From CAWBAT01 sp046331665 (GTDB taxonomy: Bacteria > Acidobacteriota > Terriglobia > Versatilivoradales > Versatilivoraceae), in contig JAXLQK010000030.1 in assembly GCA_046331665.1 (NCBI GenBank), positions 10,336 to 74,335 of the forward strand: DNA of 64,000 bases, written 5' to 3'. Below, one piece after another: positions 27,394 through 34,831 of this stretch (position 1 is the first letter of the stretch; each line of letters starts with the position of its first letter). The notes below the pieces were generated by a model. The model worked only from the letters and a program-made list of their open reading frames with translations. It searched no databases and was not told the DNA's origin. The translations under genes were made by a program, and so were the position numbers.

Positions 27394-27476
27394 TGGATAG
27401 CGCGCCTGCCGGCGTTCGGGCTCCGGAGGATTTGACTCCGGAGATGCAATTCTTGCAAAGGATTCTTCGACGATGA
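27390..27476 (+). CDS. Short ORF coupled between two sugar genes
   Basis: A 28-codon frame opens at ATG 27390, four bases into the stop region of the oxidoreductase gene (ATGA), and ends at 27476, four bases overlapping the ATG of the lipoprotein gene (ATGA). The peptide has no recognisable domain. In a region with many indels it may be a broken fragment, but tight overlaps on both sides resemble translational coupling. Confidence 0.25.
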   Translation: MMDSAPAGVRAPEDLTPEMQFLQRILRR

Positions 27477-28480
27477 CGCGTTTGCGGACCTTGATCCTGC
27501 TATTTGGCGGGAGCCCTGGTGGCTTGCTCCCAAAGCCCGAAGCCCACACCCAGTGCCAGGAGGAGACCGATGCTTATCTACGGAGTCATGCCGAAGTTGA
27601 AAGGCATCGCCTTCTTTAACGCCGCAGAGAGAGGGAGCTCACGAGGCTGCAACAGCGGGATAAAGGTGAGATTTCGATGGTCCCGTAACCAACGATGTCA
27701 CCTCAGGCCCGATTAGTGCCCACGGCCTGGGTGGCAAAAAATATGATGCGATCGTCTGGCTCCCAGCGACCCTGAAGCCATCGTGCCGGTTCTCATTAAA
27801 GCCCGGAAGCGGGGAATCAAAGTCATCACTTGGGATGCCGATGCTTCAAGCACGGGATTTTTTGTCCAATCAATGTACTGCCGAGTCTGTCGCCAAAGCA
27901 CTGATGGATATCATGGCCGAAGGGCGGGCAAGGAAGCGAAATACCTGATGATCACCGGCTCGTTGACGGCGGCCAATCAGAATCTCTGGATGGATGAAAT
28001 GACAAAATACGGGAGATCCGCGTATCCTCAAATGGTCAATCTCTCCGCCACGCCCAAAGTTTCGCAGGAGGACCAGGCTATGGCGACCCAGGTTGCCGTG
28101 GATTCTTTGAAGCCTCTCCTACGATGAACGGCCTTTCGGCATGACTTCCGTCGCGTTGCCGGGTGCGCCGAGGGGTTGCGCAAGGCCCACGCCGCTGATC
28201 GGGTCTACCTCACCGGCCTATCGACTCCCAATGTCATGAAGGAATACCTCAAGGATGGGACCGTCAAACGCTTTGTTCTCTGGAATGCGATAGATCTGGG
28301 GTACCTGGCCGTTTATGTGGGCCATGCGGCCGTCTTGGGGGAGATTCAGCCAGGGTACCTCCTCCTATAAAGCCGGTCGGCTGGGGGAAGTCAAACAAGT
28401 CGGCGATCAAATTATTTTTGGGAACCCCATCATTTTTCGATGAAAAAAATGATGACCAGTTTGATTTCAAGGATAGATGA
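27473..28480 (+). pseudogene. Sugar-binding lipoprotein of the rhamnose ABC transporter, indel-riddled
   Basis: Pieces in different frames reconstruct a periplasmic sugar-binding protein of the RhaS/RbsB type. They are a signal peptide (MTRLRTLILL) and lipobox (ALVACS) separated by one extra T in a T run. Next come a GVMPKLKGIAFFNAAERG segment and a KVRFDGPVTNDVTS stretch. AIVPVLIKARKRGIKVITWD follows, then EAKYLMITGSLTAANQNLW. The last parts are a TPNVMKEYLKDGTVKR block and a closing DEKNDDQFDF. At least six indels are implied. It would deliver L-rhamnose to the fused ATPase-permease and the second permease. Confidence 0.72.
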
Positions 28481-28651
28481 AGTGAGTTCGAGGCAGACAG
28501 GAAAGAGCCGTTGCTGTTTTCTCCCCTGTCGCCAGCAAGTGTCTTCTTAAGAGAGTGATCATTTTACGTGTGAAAATTATTATAGAAGAGAGGCGACCGG
28601 GAGGTATTCAAGCATGCGAGTCTCCCGTCGTCCACTGGGAGAAAGAAATCC
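28481..28651 (+). promoter_or_regulatory. AT-rich leader of rhaD
   Basis: A 170-base gap before rhaD contains the AT-rich stretch TGAAAATTATTATAG (28571-28585), where TATTAT at 28578-28583 could act as a -10 box. No good -35 was found. GGGAGAAAG before the ATG at 28652 is a plausible ribosome site. RhaD may therefore have its own promoter in addition to the rhaI-led transcript. Confidence 0.3.
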
Positions 28652-30856
28652 ATGAAGTTTCTTAAAGATTTGTGGGATACCCGGCAGGCTGAAAAATTCG
28701 AGCAGGATCCGCTGGAACTCCTCCGTTACCGGTCGAATCTTCTCGGGGCGGATTTGCGGATTACGAATTTTGGGGGAGGAAATACCAGCTCCAAATTCGA
28801 ACTTCCCGATCCCTTTACCGGGCGCCCCGTGCGTGTGCTGGCAGTCAAGGGAAGCGGCGGAGATTTGGGAAGCAGTACCAGGGACGGGTTTGCAGTCCTT
28901 TACCTGGATCGGCTGGAACAGCTGCAGTCAATTTATCCAGGGGAAGCCCATGAAGATGGGATGGTCTCCTATTATCCCTTGGCGGCCTTTGGCATGAACC
29001 GGGTGGCCCCTTCCATTGATACGCCCCTGCATGCCTTTCTTCCTTTTCCGCACGTGGACCACTTGCATCCTGACTGGGCGATTGCGCTGGCGGCCAGCGC
29101 CAATGGGCGGGAAAAGATGGAAGAATTCAACCGCCAGTACGGGCATCAGATGGTCTGGCTTCCCTGGCAGCGGCCGGGATTTGAACTGGGCCTGATGCTG
29201 AAGAAGGCGGTGGCGGATCAGCCCGGTTGTGACGGGATCATTCTCGGGGGGCATGGGCTGTTTACCTGGGGGAGCACCCAGCGGGAATGCTATCTCCGCA
29301 GTATCCAGATGATTGACCAGCTGGGTGAATTTGTAGCCGCTCATGAAAGCCAGCTGGGAGAACGGCTGTTTGGAGGGCGGAAATATTCGGTGCGCTCCGA
29401 CGCCCAAGCCTTGGCGACCTCGGTGTTTCCTTATCTCAGAGGCAGGCTTGGTTCCAGACGCCGGGCCATTGGCCACTACAACGATGCCCCCGAAGTTCTC
29501 CAGTTCGTCAATTCGGCCGATGCGCCCGGGCTGGCCCGACTGGGGACCAGTTGCCCCGATCACTTCGTGCGCACCCAGATTTGTCCACTGTATGTCGATT
29601 GGAACCCAGGGCAGGACAGCTTGGAATTGCTAAAAGAAAGAATTGCCAGTGGTATCGAGGGATACCGCAAAGATTATGAAGCCTATTACCAGTCTTTGGC
29701 GCAGGCAGACTCTCCCGCCCTGCGCGATCCCAATCCCACGGTTGTCCTGATTCCCGGTCTGGGGATGTTCACCTTTGCGAAAGACAAGAAAGAAGCCCGC
29801 GTTACGGGAGAATTCTATGTCAATGCCATTCATGTGATGGCGGGGGCGACGTCGCTGGGCGTCGGGAGTCCGGCTCCGCAGAAATTGCCGCAAGCCCGAA
29901 AGCCTGAAGATTCGAGACACTTCACGAATTTTCATAATTATGTCGCGTTGCCGCACCGCGAGGCATTTCGGATTGAGTATTGGGCCCTGGAAGAAGCCAA
30001 GCTGCGGCGCATGCCTCCTGAAAAAGAGTTCAGCCGAAAGATTTTTCTGATTGTTGGAGGCGGGAGCGGGATCGGGCAGGTCACCGCGTTGAAACTCGCG
30101 GAGCGCGGGGCTCACCTGGTGGTTGCCGACTTGGATGAGCAGGCGGCTAAAGCCACTGCCCAGCAAGCCGCAAAACTGACTTCTGCCGAAGCGGTCGCCG
30201 CTTGTGCTGTCAACCTTGCCCGGCGCGAGAGCCTTGCCGATGCCATACAACAGACGGTCAGTCGTTTTGGAGGGCTTGACGCCGTTGTCAATACCGCCGC
30301 AATCTTCGCCGCGTCGGATACGAGGGGTGTCCTGGCGGATGAGAAATGGCGCCTCACCTTTGAAATCAATATTCTGGGAAATTATCTGCTGGCCGACGAA
30401 GCGTACAGGATTATGAGCGAGCAGGGCTTGTCAGGTACGATCCTGTTGACCAGCTCCGCCAACGCAATCGTTCCCAAGCGGGGCAGTGAGGCCTATGACG
30501 TGAGTAAGAGTGCCGTCAGTCATCTGATCCGGGAATTGGCGGTGAGGCTGGCTCCCCTGGTTCGCGTCAATGGAATCGCACCGGCCACCGTGGTGGCTGG
30601 GTCGGCGATGTTTCCCCGGGATCGCGTGATCAGTTCGCTCACCAAGTATCAGATCCCCTTCGATGAAACGGAATCGCTCGAATCCCTCCGCGACAAGCTG
30701 GCCGGCTTCTATGCTGCCCGAACTTTAACGAGCCTGCCGATTCGCCCTGAAGATTGCGCGGAAGCCATCTGCTGGTTGGCCAGTGAGCATTGCACCCGGA
30801 CCACGGGCCATGTGTTTCCCATCGACGGCGGCCTTGTCGAAGCCTTCCTGCGTTGA
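28652..30856 (+). CDS. rhaD: Bifunctional rhamnulose-1-phosphate aldolase / short-chain dehydrogenase
   Basis: A 734-residue two-domain cytosolic enzyme. The N-terminal half (about 20-430) is a class II aldolase: ITNFGGGNTSSKFELP, VLAVKGSGGDLGS and GIILGGHGLFTWGSTQ carry the zinc-ligand and glycine motifs. The C-terminal half (about 460-730) is a short-chain dehydrogenase with IVGGGSGIGQ (cofactor loop), VNTAAIFAASDT, and the YDVSKSA active-site tyrosine and lysine. In the family the aldolase makes dihydroxyacetone phosphate plus L-lactaldehyde, and the dehydrogenase domain oxidises or reduces the aldehyde. It closes the rhamnose gene set; no rhamnulokinase gene is visible in the window. Confidence 0.92.
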   Translation: MKFLKDLWDTRQAEKFEQDPLELLRYRSNLLGADLRITNFGGGNTSSKFELPDPFTGRPVRVLAVKGSGGDLGSSTRDGFAVLYLDRLEQLQSIYPGEAHEDGMVSYYPLAAFGMNRVAPSIDTPLHAFLPFPHVDHLHPDWAIALAASANGREKMEEFNRQYGHQMVWLPWQRPGFELGLMLKKAVADQPGCDGIILGGHGLFTWGSTQRECYLRSIQMIDQLGEFVAAHESQLGERLFGGRKYSVRSDAQALATSVFPYLRGRLGSRRRAIGHYNDAPEVLQFVNSADAPGLARLGTSCPDHFVRTQICPLYVDWNPGQDSLELLKERIASGIEGYRKDYEAYYQSLAQADSPALRDPNPTVVLIPGLGMFTFAKDKKEARVTGEFYVNAIHVMAGATSLGVGSPAPQKLPQARKPEDSRHFTNFHNYVALPHREAFRIEYWALEEAKLRRMPPEKEFSRKIFLIVGGGSGIGQVTALKLAERGAHLVVADLDEQAAKATAQQAAKLTSAEAVAACAVNLARRESLADAIQQTVSRFGGLDAVVNTAAIFAASDTRGVLADEKWRLTFEINILGNYLLADEAYRIMSEQGLSGTILLTSSANAIVPKRGSEAYDVSKSAVSHLIRELAVRLAPLVRVNGIAPATVVAGSAMFPRDRVISSLTKYQIPFDETESLESLRDKLAGFYAARTLTSLPIRPEDCAEAICWLASEHCTRTTGHVFPIDGGLVEAFLR

Positions 30857-30883
30857 AATCCCGAGCCGTGGGCTTCTTGGAGC

Positions 30884-30930
30884 CGGGACGCCCTCGTCCC
30901 GTTTGAACAATGCGCCGCGAGGGCGCGGCG
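30884..30930. terminator. Two tandem hairpins after rhaD, REP-like
   Basis: CGGGACG-CCCT-CGTCCCG (30884-30901) and CGCCGCG-AGGG-CGCGGCG (30913-30930) are perfect 7-bp stems with four-base loops, and the loops CCCT and AGGG are complementary. They lie in the gap between convergent genes rhaD and the secreted protein at 30972-32141. They could terminate transcription from both sides or be a REP-like pair. Confidence 0.6.
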
Positions 30931-30971
30931 TCTCCAGATGTCCATTTTCTTGGGTTGTGGCCTCGTCGTAA

Positions 30972-32141
30972 TCAATTAAGACTGCTGGTCCGCGTCATTG
31001 AAAAGGAAGCGGTGTCACTGCGGCTTTTTGAGTCGTAGTATGTCATTGAACCGTCAAGCACTTTAGTTCCAAGATGAAGAGCTGCGATGAGCCGTATTGA
31101 AAAGACTGTGCCCGCAGGGTCGGTATCGATAAGAAAAGTGTTTTGCAAAGCTCCCGGTTCGTTGAGGGAAGCCAATCCATAAACTGGGATCGCCTTGGTG
31201 GTAGTGGGAAAGCTTCCGCTCACGACAATCAGACGTCCATAGTACATTTCCTTCTCCTGGTGAATTTCGAGTCTTACCTGACCATTGATCAGGGTCCCGG
31301 TTGCCGTCCCATCCCAGATTCCTGCCAAGGATATGGTGTCGGCGCTTGGCAGTGTAAAAGCCGGGAAGAAAGCCCCTGTTTCATTGACGCTTTTGACGAT
31401 GGAATTGGCCACGAGACGTAACGTCGTTCCCTCCCCCGGTGTGATCACGATTTCGCCGAAGGTTCCTGGAACAGAGTTACGAATGTCGTTATCCACATAC
31501 ATTCCACCGGCCCCGATATTGACGACCTTGCTCCCCTGCAGGACTCCATTGTTATCGTAAGTCTCGATGGTGAACGGCCCTGCACTTGCGTTTATATTCA
31601 CGACCACCAAAGAAGAGGAGAATGTACCGGTCTTCACCGAAGATTGGATGAGCAGACGGGTTCCATATTCCCCACGTGCGATTCCATCGACATAGGCCGT
31701 GGGTTTGCGACCTTGAACGTCGATGGCCATTTCAACGCTGGGGTCATTGGTTGAGTTAAAAATAACCGACGCCCAGGCAGTAATGGGTTCATCGGAGGAA
31801 ATGATTAGGTAGCCTGTCCCGATGGTTCCTCCGAGGGCTGAAATGACATTGTTGATTTGAACCAGTTGATTGGGCTGGACCACGTAGTTTCCTGAACCGG
31901 CTACGTTCCCTTGAGGATCATCCAACTCTACGTGGACATTGGCACTGGGGTTCGCGCCTTTGACGATTGAGTCGCGGATGTACCCGTTCAAGCCGAGATT
32001 ACTGCGACTGTTATTCTCTGCCGTGACAAAGGGAATGATGTAAGTATAGGAATCTCCTGTACTCGCTTGTGCCAGCAATTCCAGCGGCAGTAAAGGGACC
32101 AGACACAAAAGGGCCCAAACAGCCAGCCATGCCTGCTTCAT
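30972..32141 (-). CDS. Secreted beta-rich protein of unknown function
   Basis: The 389-residue protein starts with a clear signal peptide (MKQAWLAVWALLCLVPLLPL, cleavage near LLAQA). Ribosome site GAGGAGG is seven bases before the ATG. The mature part is a chain of beta-strand segments, such as SYTYIIPFVTAENNSRSNLG and TGYLIISSDEPITAWASVIF. The C-terminal third reads as another beta domain (SLAGIWDGTATGTLINGQVR). Similar proteins are common in Acidobacteriota, but I know of no assigned function. Its neighbours (rhaD convergent, mobile relics upstream) say little. Confidence 0.65.
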   Translation of the reverse strand: MKQAWLAVWALLCLVPLLPLELLAQASTGDSYTYIIPFVTAENNSRSNLGLNGYIRDSIVKGANPSANVHVELDDPQGNVAGSGNYVVQPNQLVQINNVISALGGTIGTGYLIISSDEPITAWASVIFNSTNDPSVEMAIDVQGRKPTAYVDGIARGEYGTRLLIQSSVKTGTFSSSLVVVNINASAGPFTIETYDNNGVLQGSKVVNIGAGGMYVDNDIRNSVPGTFGEIVITPGEGTTLRLVANSIVKSVNETGAFFPAFTLPSADTISLAGIWDGTATGTLINGQVRLEIHQEKEMYYGRLIVVSGSFPTTTKAIPVYGLASLNEPGALQNTFLIDTDPAGTVFSIRLIAALHLGTKVLDGSMTYYDSKSRSDTASFSMTRTSSLN

Positions 32142-32591
32142 GGGAGCCTCCTCCTCGAATGCCTTCGGATTCGAGATTAAGCTTTCACTTCATTGGGGAA
32201 TCAGGGTGACAATATCAGAAAATGCTAGCAGGAGGCCTATTGACGGTCAATAGTGCGGAAAGTAGATCGAACACGATGAACCGGCCAAGGCTCACTTCAG
32301 GGTTGGGTTTGATCGGCGTGAGATTGCGGGACAGGGCTTTTCGAGATTCCGGGGCAAGATAGGGAATGGGTGCCTGTCCTGAATATTTATTTCCTATTTA
32401 TGAGGAGCGCAATCAAAGGGTCAGTCAAGTGTGGGTTGTGCCGCATCCGGGAAACAAAGCGATGGTTGGCAGGCATGATGGCGGAGGTGGTGATTGCTAA
32501 GAAGCGCGCCACCAGGGAGTTTGGGTGAAACATGATGCGTGTTGCCGCATGAATCAATCTTTCGCGGCCTTCCGATTGCCTTCGTGCACCC
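32142..32591. other. Intergenic stretch, AT/GC mixed, nothing supported
   Basis: About 450 bases between the secreted-protein start and the first mobile-element remnant. It should contain the promoter of the minus-strand secreted protein. I see no gene, clear repeat or terminator in it. Confidence 0.4.
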
Positions 32592-32747
32592 TTACGTGAG
32601 GAATAGGAGGAATAGAGTCACCCATTTTTCCCCTTTCCCCAGACACTTCAGTATCTGCCGACAATCTTCCTCATCCAGGAAGATCGGCTCACGGCGATTC
32701 CCTCGGTTGATGCAGTGGAAGAATGCTCCTGGAAAACTAAGGCGACG
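32592..32747 (-). mobile_element. REP-associated tyrosine transposase (RAYT/Y1) N-terminal fragment
   Basis: On the minus strand the peptide RRLSFPGAFFHCINRGNR, then REPIFLDEEDC, matches the start of Y1 transposases of the TnpA-REP type, where HxHxGxxR-type and GNRREPIF motifs are conserved. Only about 50 codons remain before the match fades, and its start abuts the IstB remnant at about 32740-32747. It is a fossil, not an active gene. Confidence 0.65.
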
Positions 32748-33324
32748 GCTCCGACCTATTTGCCACCTACAAGCGCTGGAGGAGTTTGATTTTTCCCAAG
32801 CGTCGCAGATTCCGGCCGCCAAAATTCGGGAACTGTCGGAAGGGGGCTATATCGAGCGCGCCGAACCGGTGGTATTTTTGGGGGAATGCGGGACCGGCAA
32901 AACCCACCTGACCACGGGTCTGTGTGTGGCGGCCTGCCGGCAAAAGAAACGGGTACGGTTTACCACAGTGGCCAACCTGGTAAATGAACCGGTGGAAGCC
33001 AAACAGCACAATGCGCTGAAGATGGTTCTGGCGCGCTGGCTGCGCTATGACGTGATCGCGCTGGATGAGCTGGGCTATGTGCCGTTAGCCGAGATCGGGG
33101 CGGAGTTTCTCTTCCAGGTGATTGCGGAACGAGCCGAGCGGGCGGCCTTCATCGTCACGACCAATCTGCCGTTTTCCGAATGGACCCAGGTATTCCCCAA
33201 TCCACGCTTATGCAAGGCGCTGCTGGATCGGGTTACCGATCGCGCCCATATCATCGAAACCGGAACCGAGTCCTACCGTTTCCGGCGAACCATGGAAGGC
33301 AGGCAAAGGAAGCGGGCTTCGTAA
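32740..33324 (+). mobile_element. Truncated IS21-type helper ATPase (IstB-like)
   Basis: From about 32740 the frame reads RRLRPICHLQALEEFDF and continues as an IstB-type AAA ATPase. It has the Walker A loop GECGTGKTH, VRFTTVANLVNE, Walker B DVIALDELGYVP and the sensor-region TTNLPFSEWTQVF. The N-terminal part of IstB (about 70 residues) is missing, and the upstream frame comes from unrelated sequence. No IstA partner is present nearby. It is a decayed IS21-family remnant. Confidence 0.75.
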
Positions 33325-33534
33325 GTTTTCGCGGCCCGGCTGCGCTTCCGCCCTAAACGCGCCGCAAAAACTGCGGCGCAGGGCTCAGCTTCGACAGGGC
33401 CACGAAATAGATGGTTCTGACGGTACGGAGAAACAACAACTTAGGGGTGGGCCAAATCTAGTTGTCAAACGCATTTCCAATGTTGAAACAATGGGAGCTA
33501 CGCGGTGATGACGCAGAGATCGAATCAAGCCATC

Positions 33535-34050
33535 GGCCCCCAATCAGGTCTGGAGCTTGGATTTTGTCGCGGACCAGCTGGCAGACGGGAGGCGATTTCG
33601 GGCACTGACGGTGGTGGGCGTCTATACCCGGGAAAGTTTGGCGATCGAAGCAGGGCAGAGTTTGCGGGGTGAAGATGTGGTAGGGGTTCTCGAGAGGATT
33701 CAGCAAGAGCGTGGAGTGCCGAAGAGGCTGTTCTGTGATAATGGCAGCGAGTTTGCCAGTCAGGTCCTGGACCTGTGGGCATATCAAAACAGGGTAAAGA
33801 TCGATTTCTCACGGCCTGGCAGACCGACCGACAATGGGCACATCGAGTCATTCAACGGGACGTTTCGGGACGAGTGCTTGAACACGCATTGGTTCACGAC
33901 TGTGACAGAAGCCAGGGGAGATTATTGAGGCTTGGCGGAGGGAGTATAATGAGAGTCGTCCTCACAGGGCGCTGGGGGAACGGACACCACACGAGTTTGC
34001 CTTTCAGATCGCCGCTAGCGGCGATCTGAAGGGTCTCAAAGCCCGCAAGA
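33535..34050 (+). mobile_element. IS3-family transposase C-terminal remnant
   Basis: Frame pieces give WSLDFVADQLADGRRFRALT, then RLFCDNGSEF and GHIESFNGTFRDEC, the three catalytic DDE-type acidic residues of an IS3-family rve integrase core. At about 33928 the frame stops, and the typical ending EAWRREYNESRPHRALGER continues in another frame. The N-terminal half and the orfA are absent. It is a broken element; the flanks are not recognised as terminal repeats. Confidence 0.75.
34005..34028. repeat. Perfect 24-bp palindrome
   Basis: The half CAGATCGCCGCT is followed immediately by its exact reverse complement AGCGGCGATCTG, making a 24-base perfect palindrome with no loop. It lies in the shifted C-terminal frame of the IS3 remnant. 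It could be an operator-like dyad, a recombination site or chance. Confidence 0.6.
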
Positions 34051-34299
34051 CTCACTCTAACCTTGAGTACAGAATTCAGGACCCATCAGCCGGTCAATCG
34101 CTATCACATCGATTGGTACAAAAATCCGGTCTTGTCAGGGGGATCAGAAAAAGCCCACGCCTTCGCGCTTTCTTTACCGTGGCGGCGGCGCGTTGAGTTC
34201 CTGTCAAGATGCCTTCCCAGTAAGGGTTTGGAATATAGAAATATTCAGGATCGACACTAATTTCCCATCTTGGCGGAAGAAGCGCCAAATGGTTGTCAG

Positions 34300-34830
34300 C
34301 TACTGGTCCTTCTCAGGCTGACAATCGTCTACCTCGAAGAGCGCTTCATTTGAATCGGCGGTGCCAGAAGATACCTTCTTTCTTAATCCCGCCATACCTG
34401 CGGAGAAGCTGATTTGAATCCTATAGACACCTGGCGTGAAGAAGTCAGGATCCAGTTCTAGCTTGAGCACCTGTCTGTAGGACTCTCCCGGGGCAAGCGT
34501 CACTACCTTTCCGTCCTTCCTTCCAGGCAATTGATCGCTGGAGCTGTTCTTGCTTCGAAAGCCGTCTTCCAGTGACGAGGCACGATTCGTAAACGACACC
34601 TGCGCCAAAAGTCCGGCGGGAGAAAGCGAGAGCTGGCGTCCACTGGTATTTCGCAGTTCGGCCTCGACTTCCAAGTGCCGGTCCACAACACATAACACCG
34701 CGTGCGGAAGCACGATCCTAAACAGCACTGGTTGCACTGCCGACTGAGCATCTATGTTGTCCACTGTCATGGCACCGACCGCCAGAACAGCACACAGATA
34801 CCTCAGTACTCGGAGAATATCCGGCCTCAT
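34300..34830 (-). CDS. Secreted beta-rich protein; candidate immunity partner of the RHS protein
   Basis: Starting at ATG 34830, 176 residues with a signal peptide (MRPDILRVLRYLCAVLAVGA, cleavage near DAQS). GGAGGGG lies ahead with good spacing, and the start follows the RHS stop by one base. The mature part looks like an Ig-type beta sandwich with two blocks, VEAELRNTSGRQLSLSPAG and VVTLAPGESYRQVLKLEL. This layout (N-strand, loop, LxPGE) is loosely like BsuPI-type proteinase-inhibitor domains; that resemblance is weak. The position right after an RHS protein ending in a putative metallopeptidase makes an immunity or inhibitor role plausible but unproven. Confidence 0.55.
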   Translation of the reverse strand: MRPDILRVLRYLCAVLAVGAMTVDNIDAQSAVQPVLFRIVLPHAVLCVVDRHLEVEAELRNTSGRQLSLSPAGLLAQVSFTNRASSLEDGFRSKNSSSDQLPGRKDGKVVTLAPGESYRQVLKLELDPDFFTPGVYRIQISFSAGMAGLRKKVSSGTADSNEALFEVDDCQPEKDQ

Positions 34831-34831
34831 A

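Noticed and set aside
30884..30930. CRISPR-like reading of the paired hairpins
   Set aside because: Only two dissimilar palindromes with a 11-base gap; no spacer-repeat periodicity.
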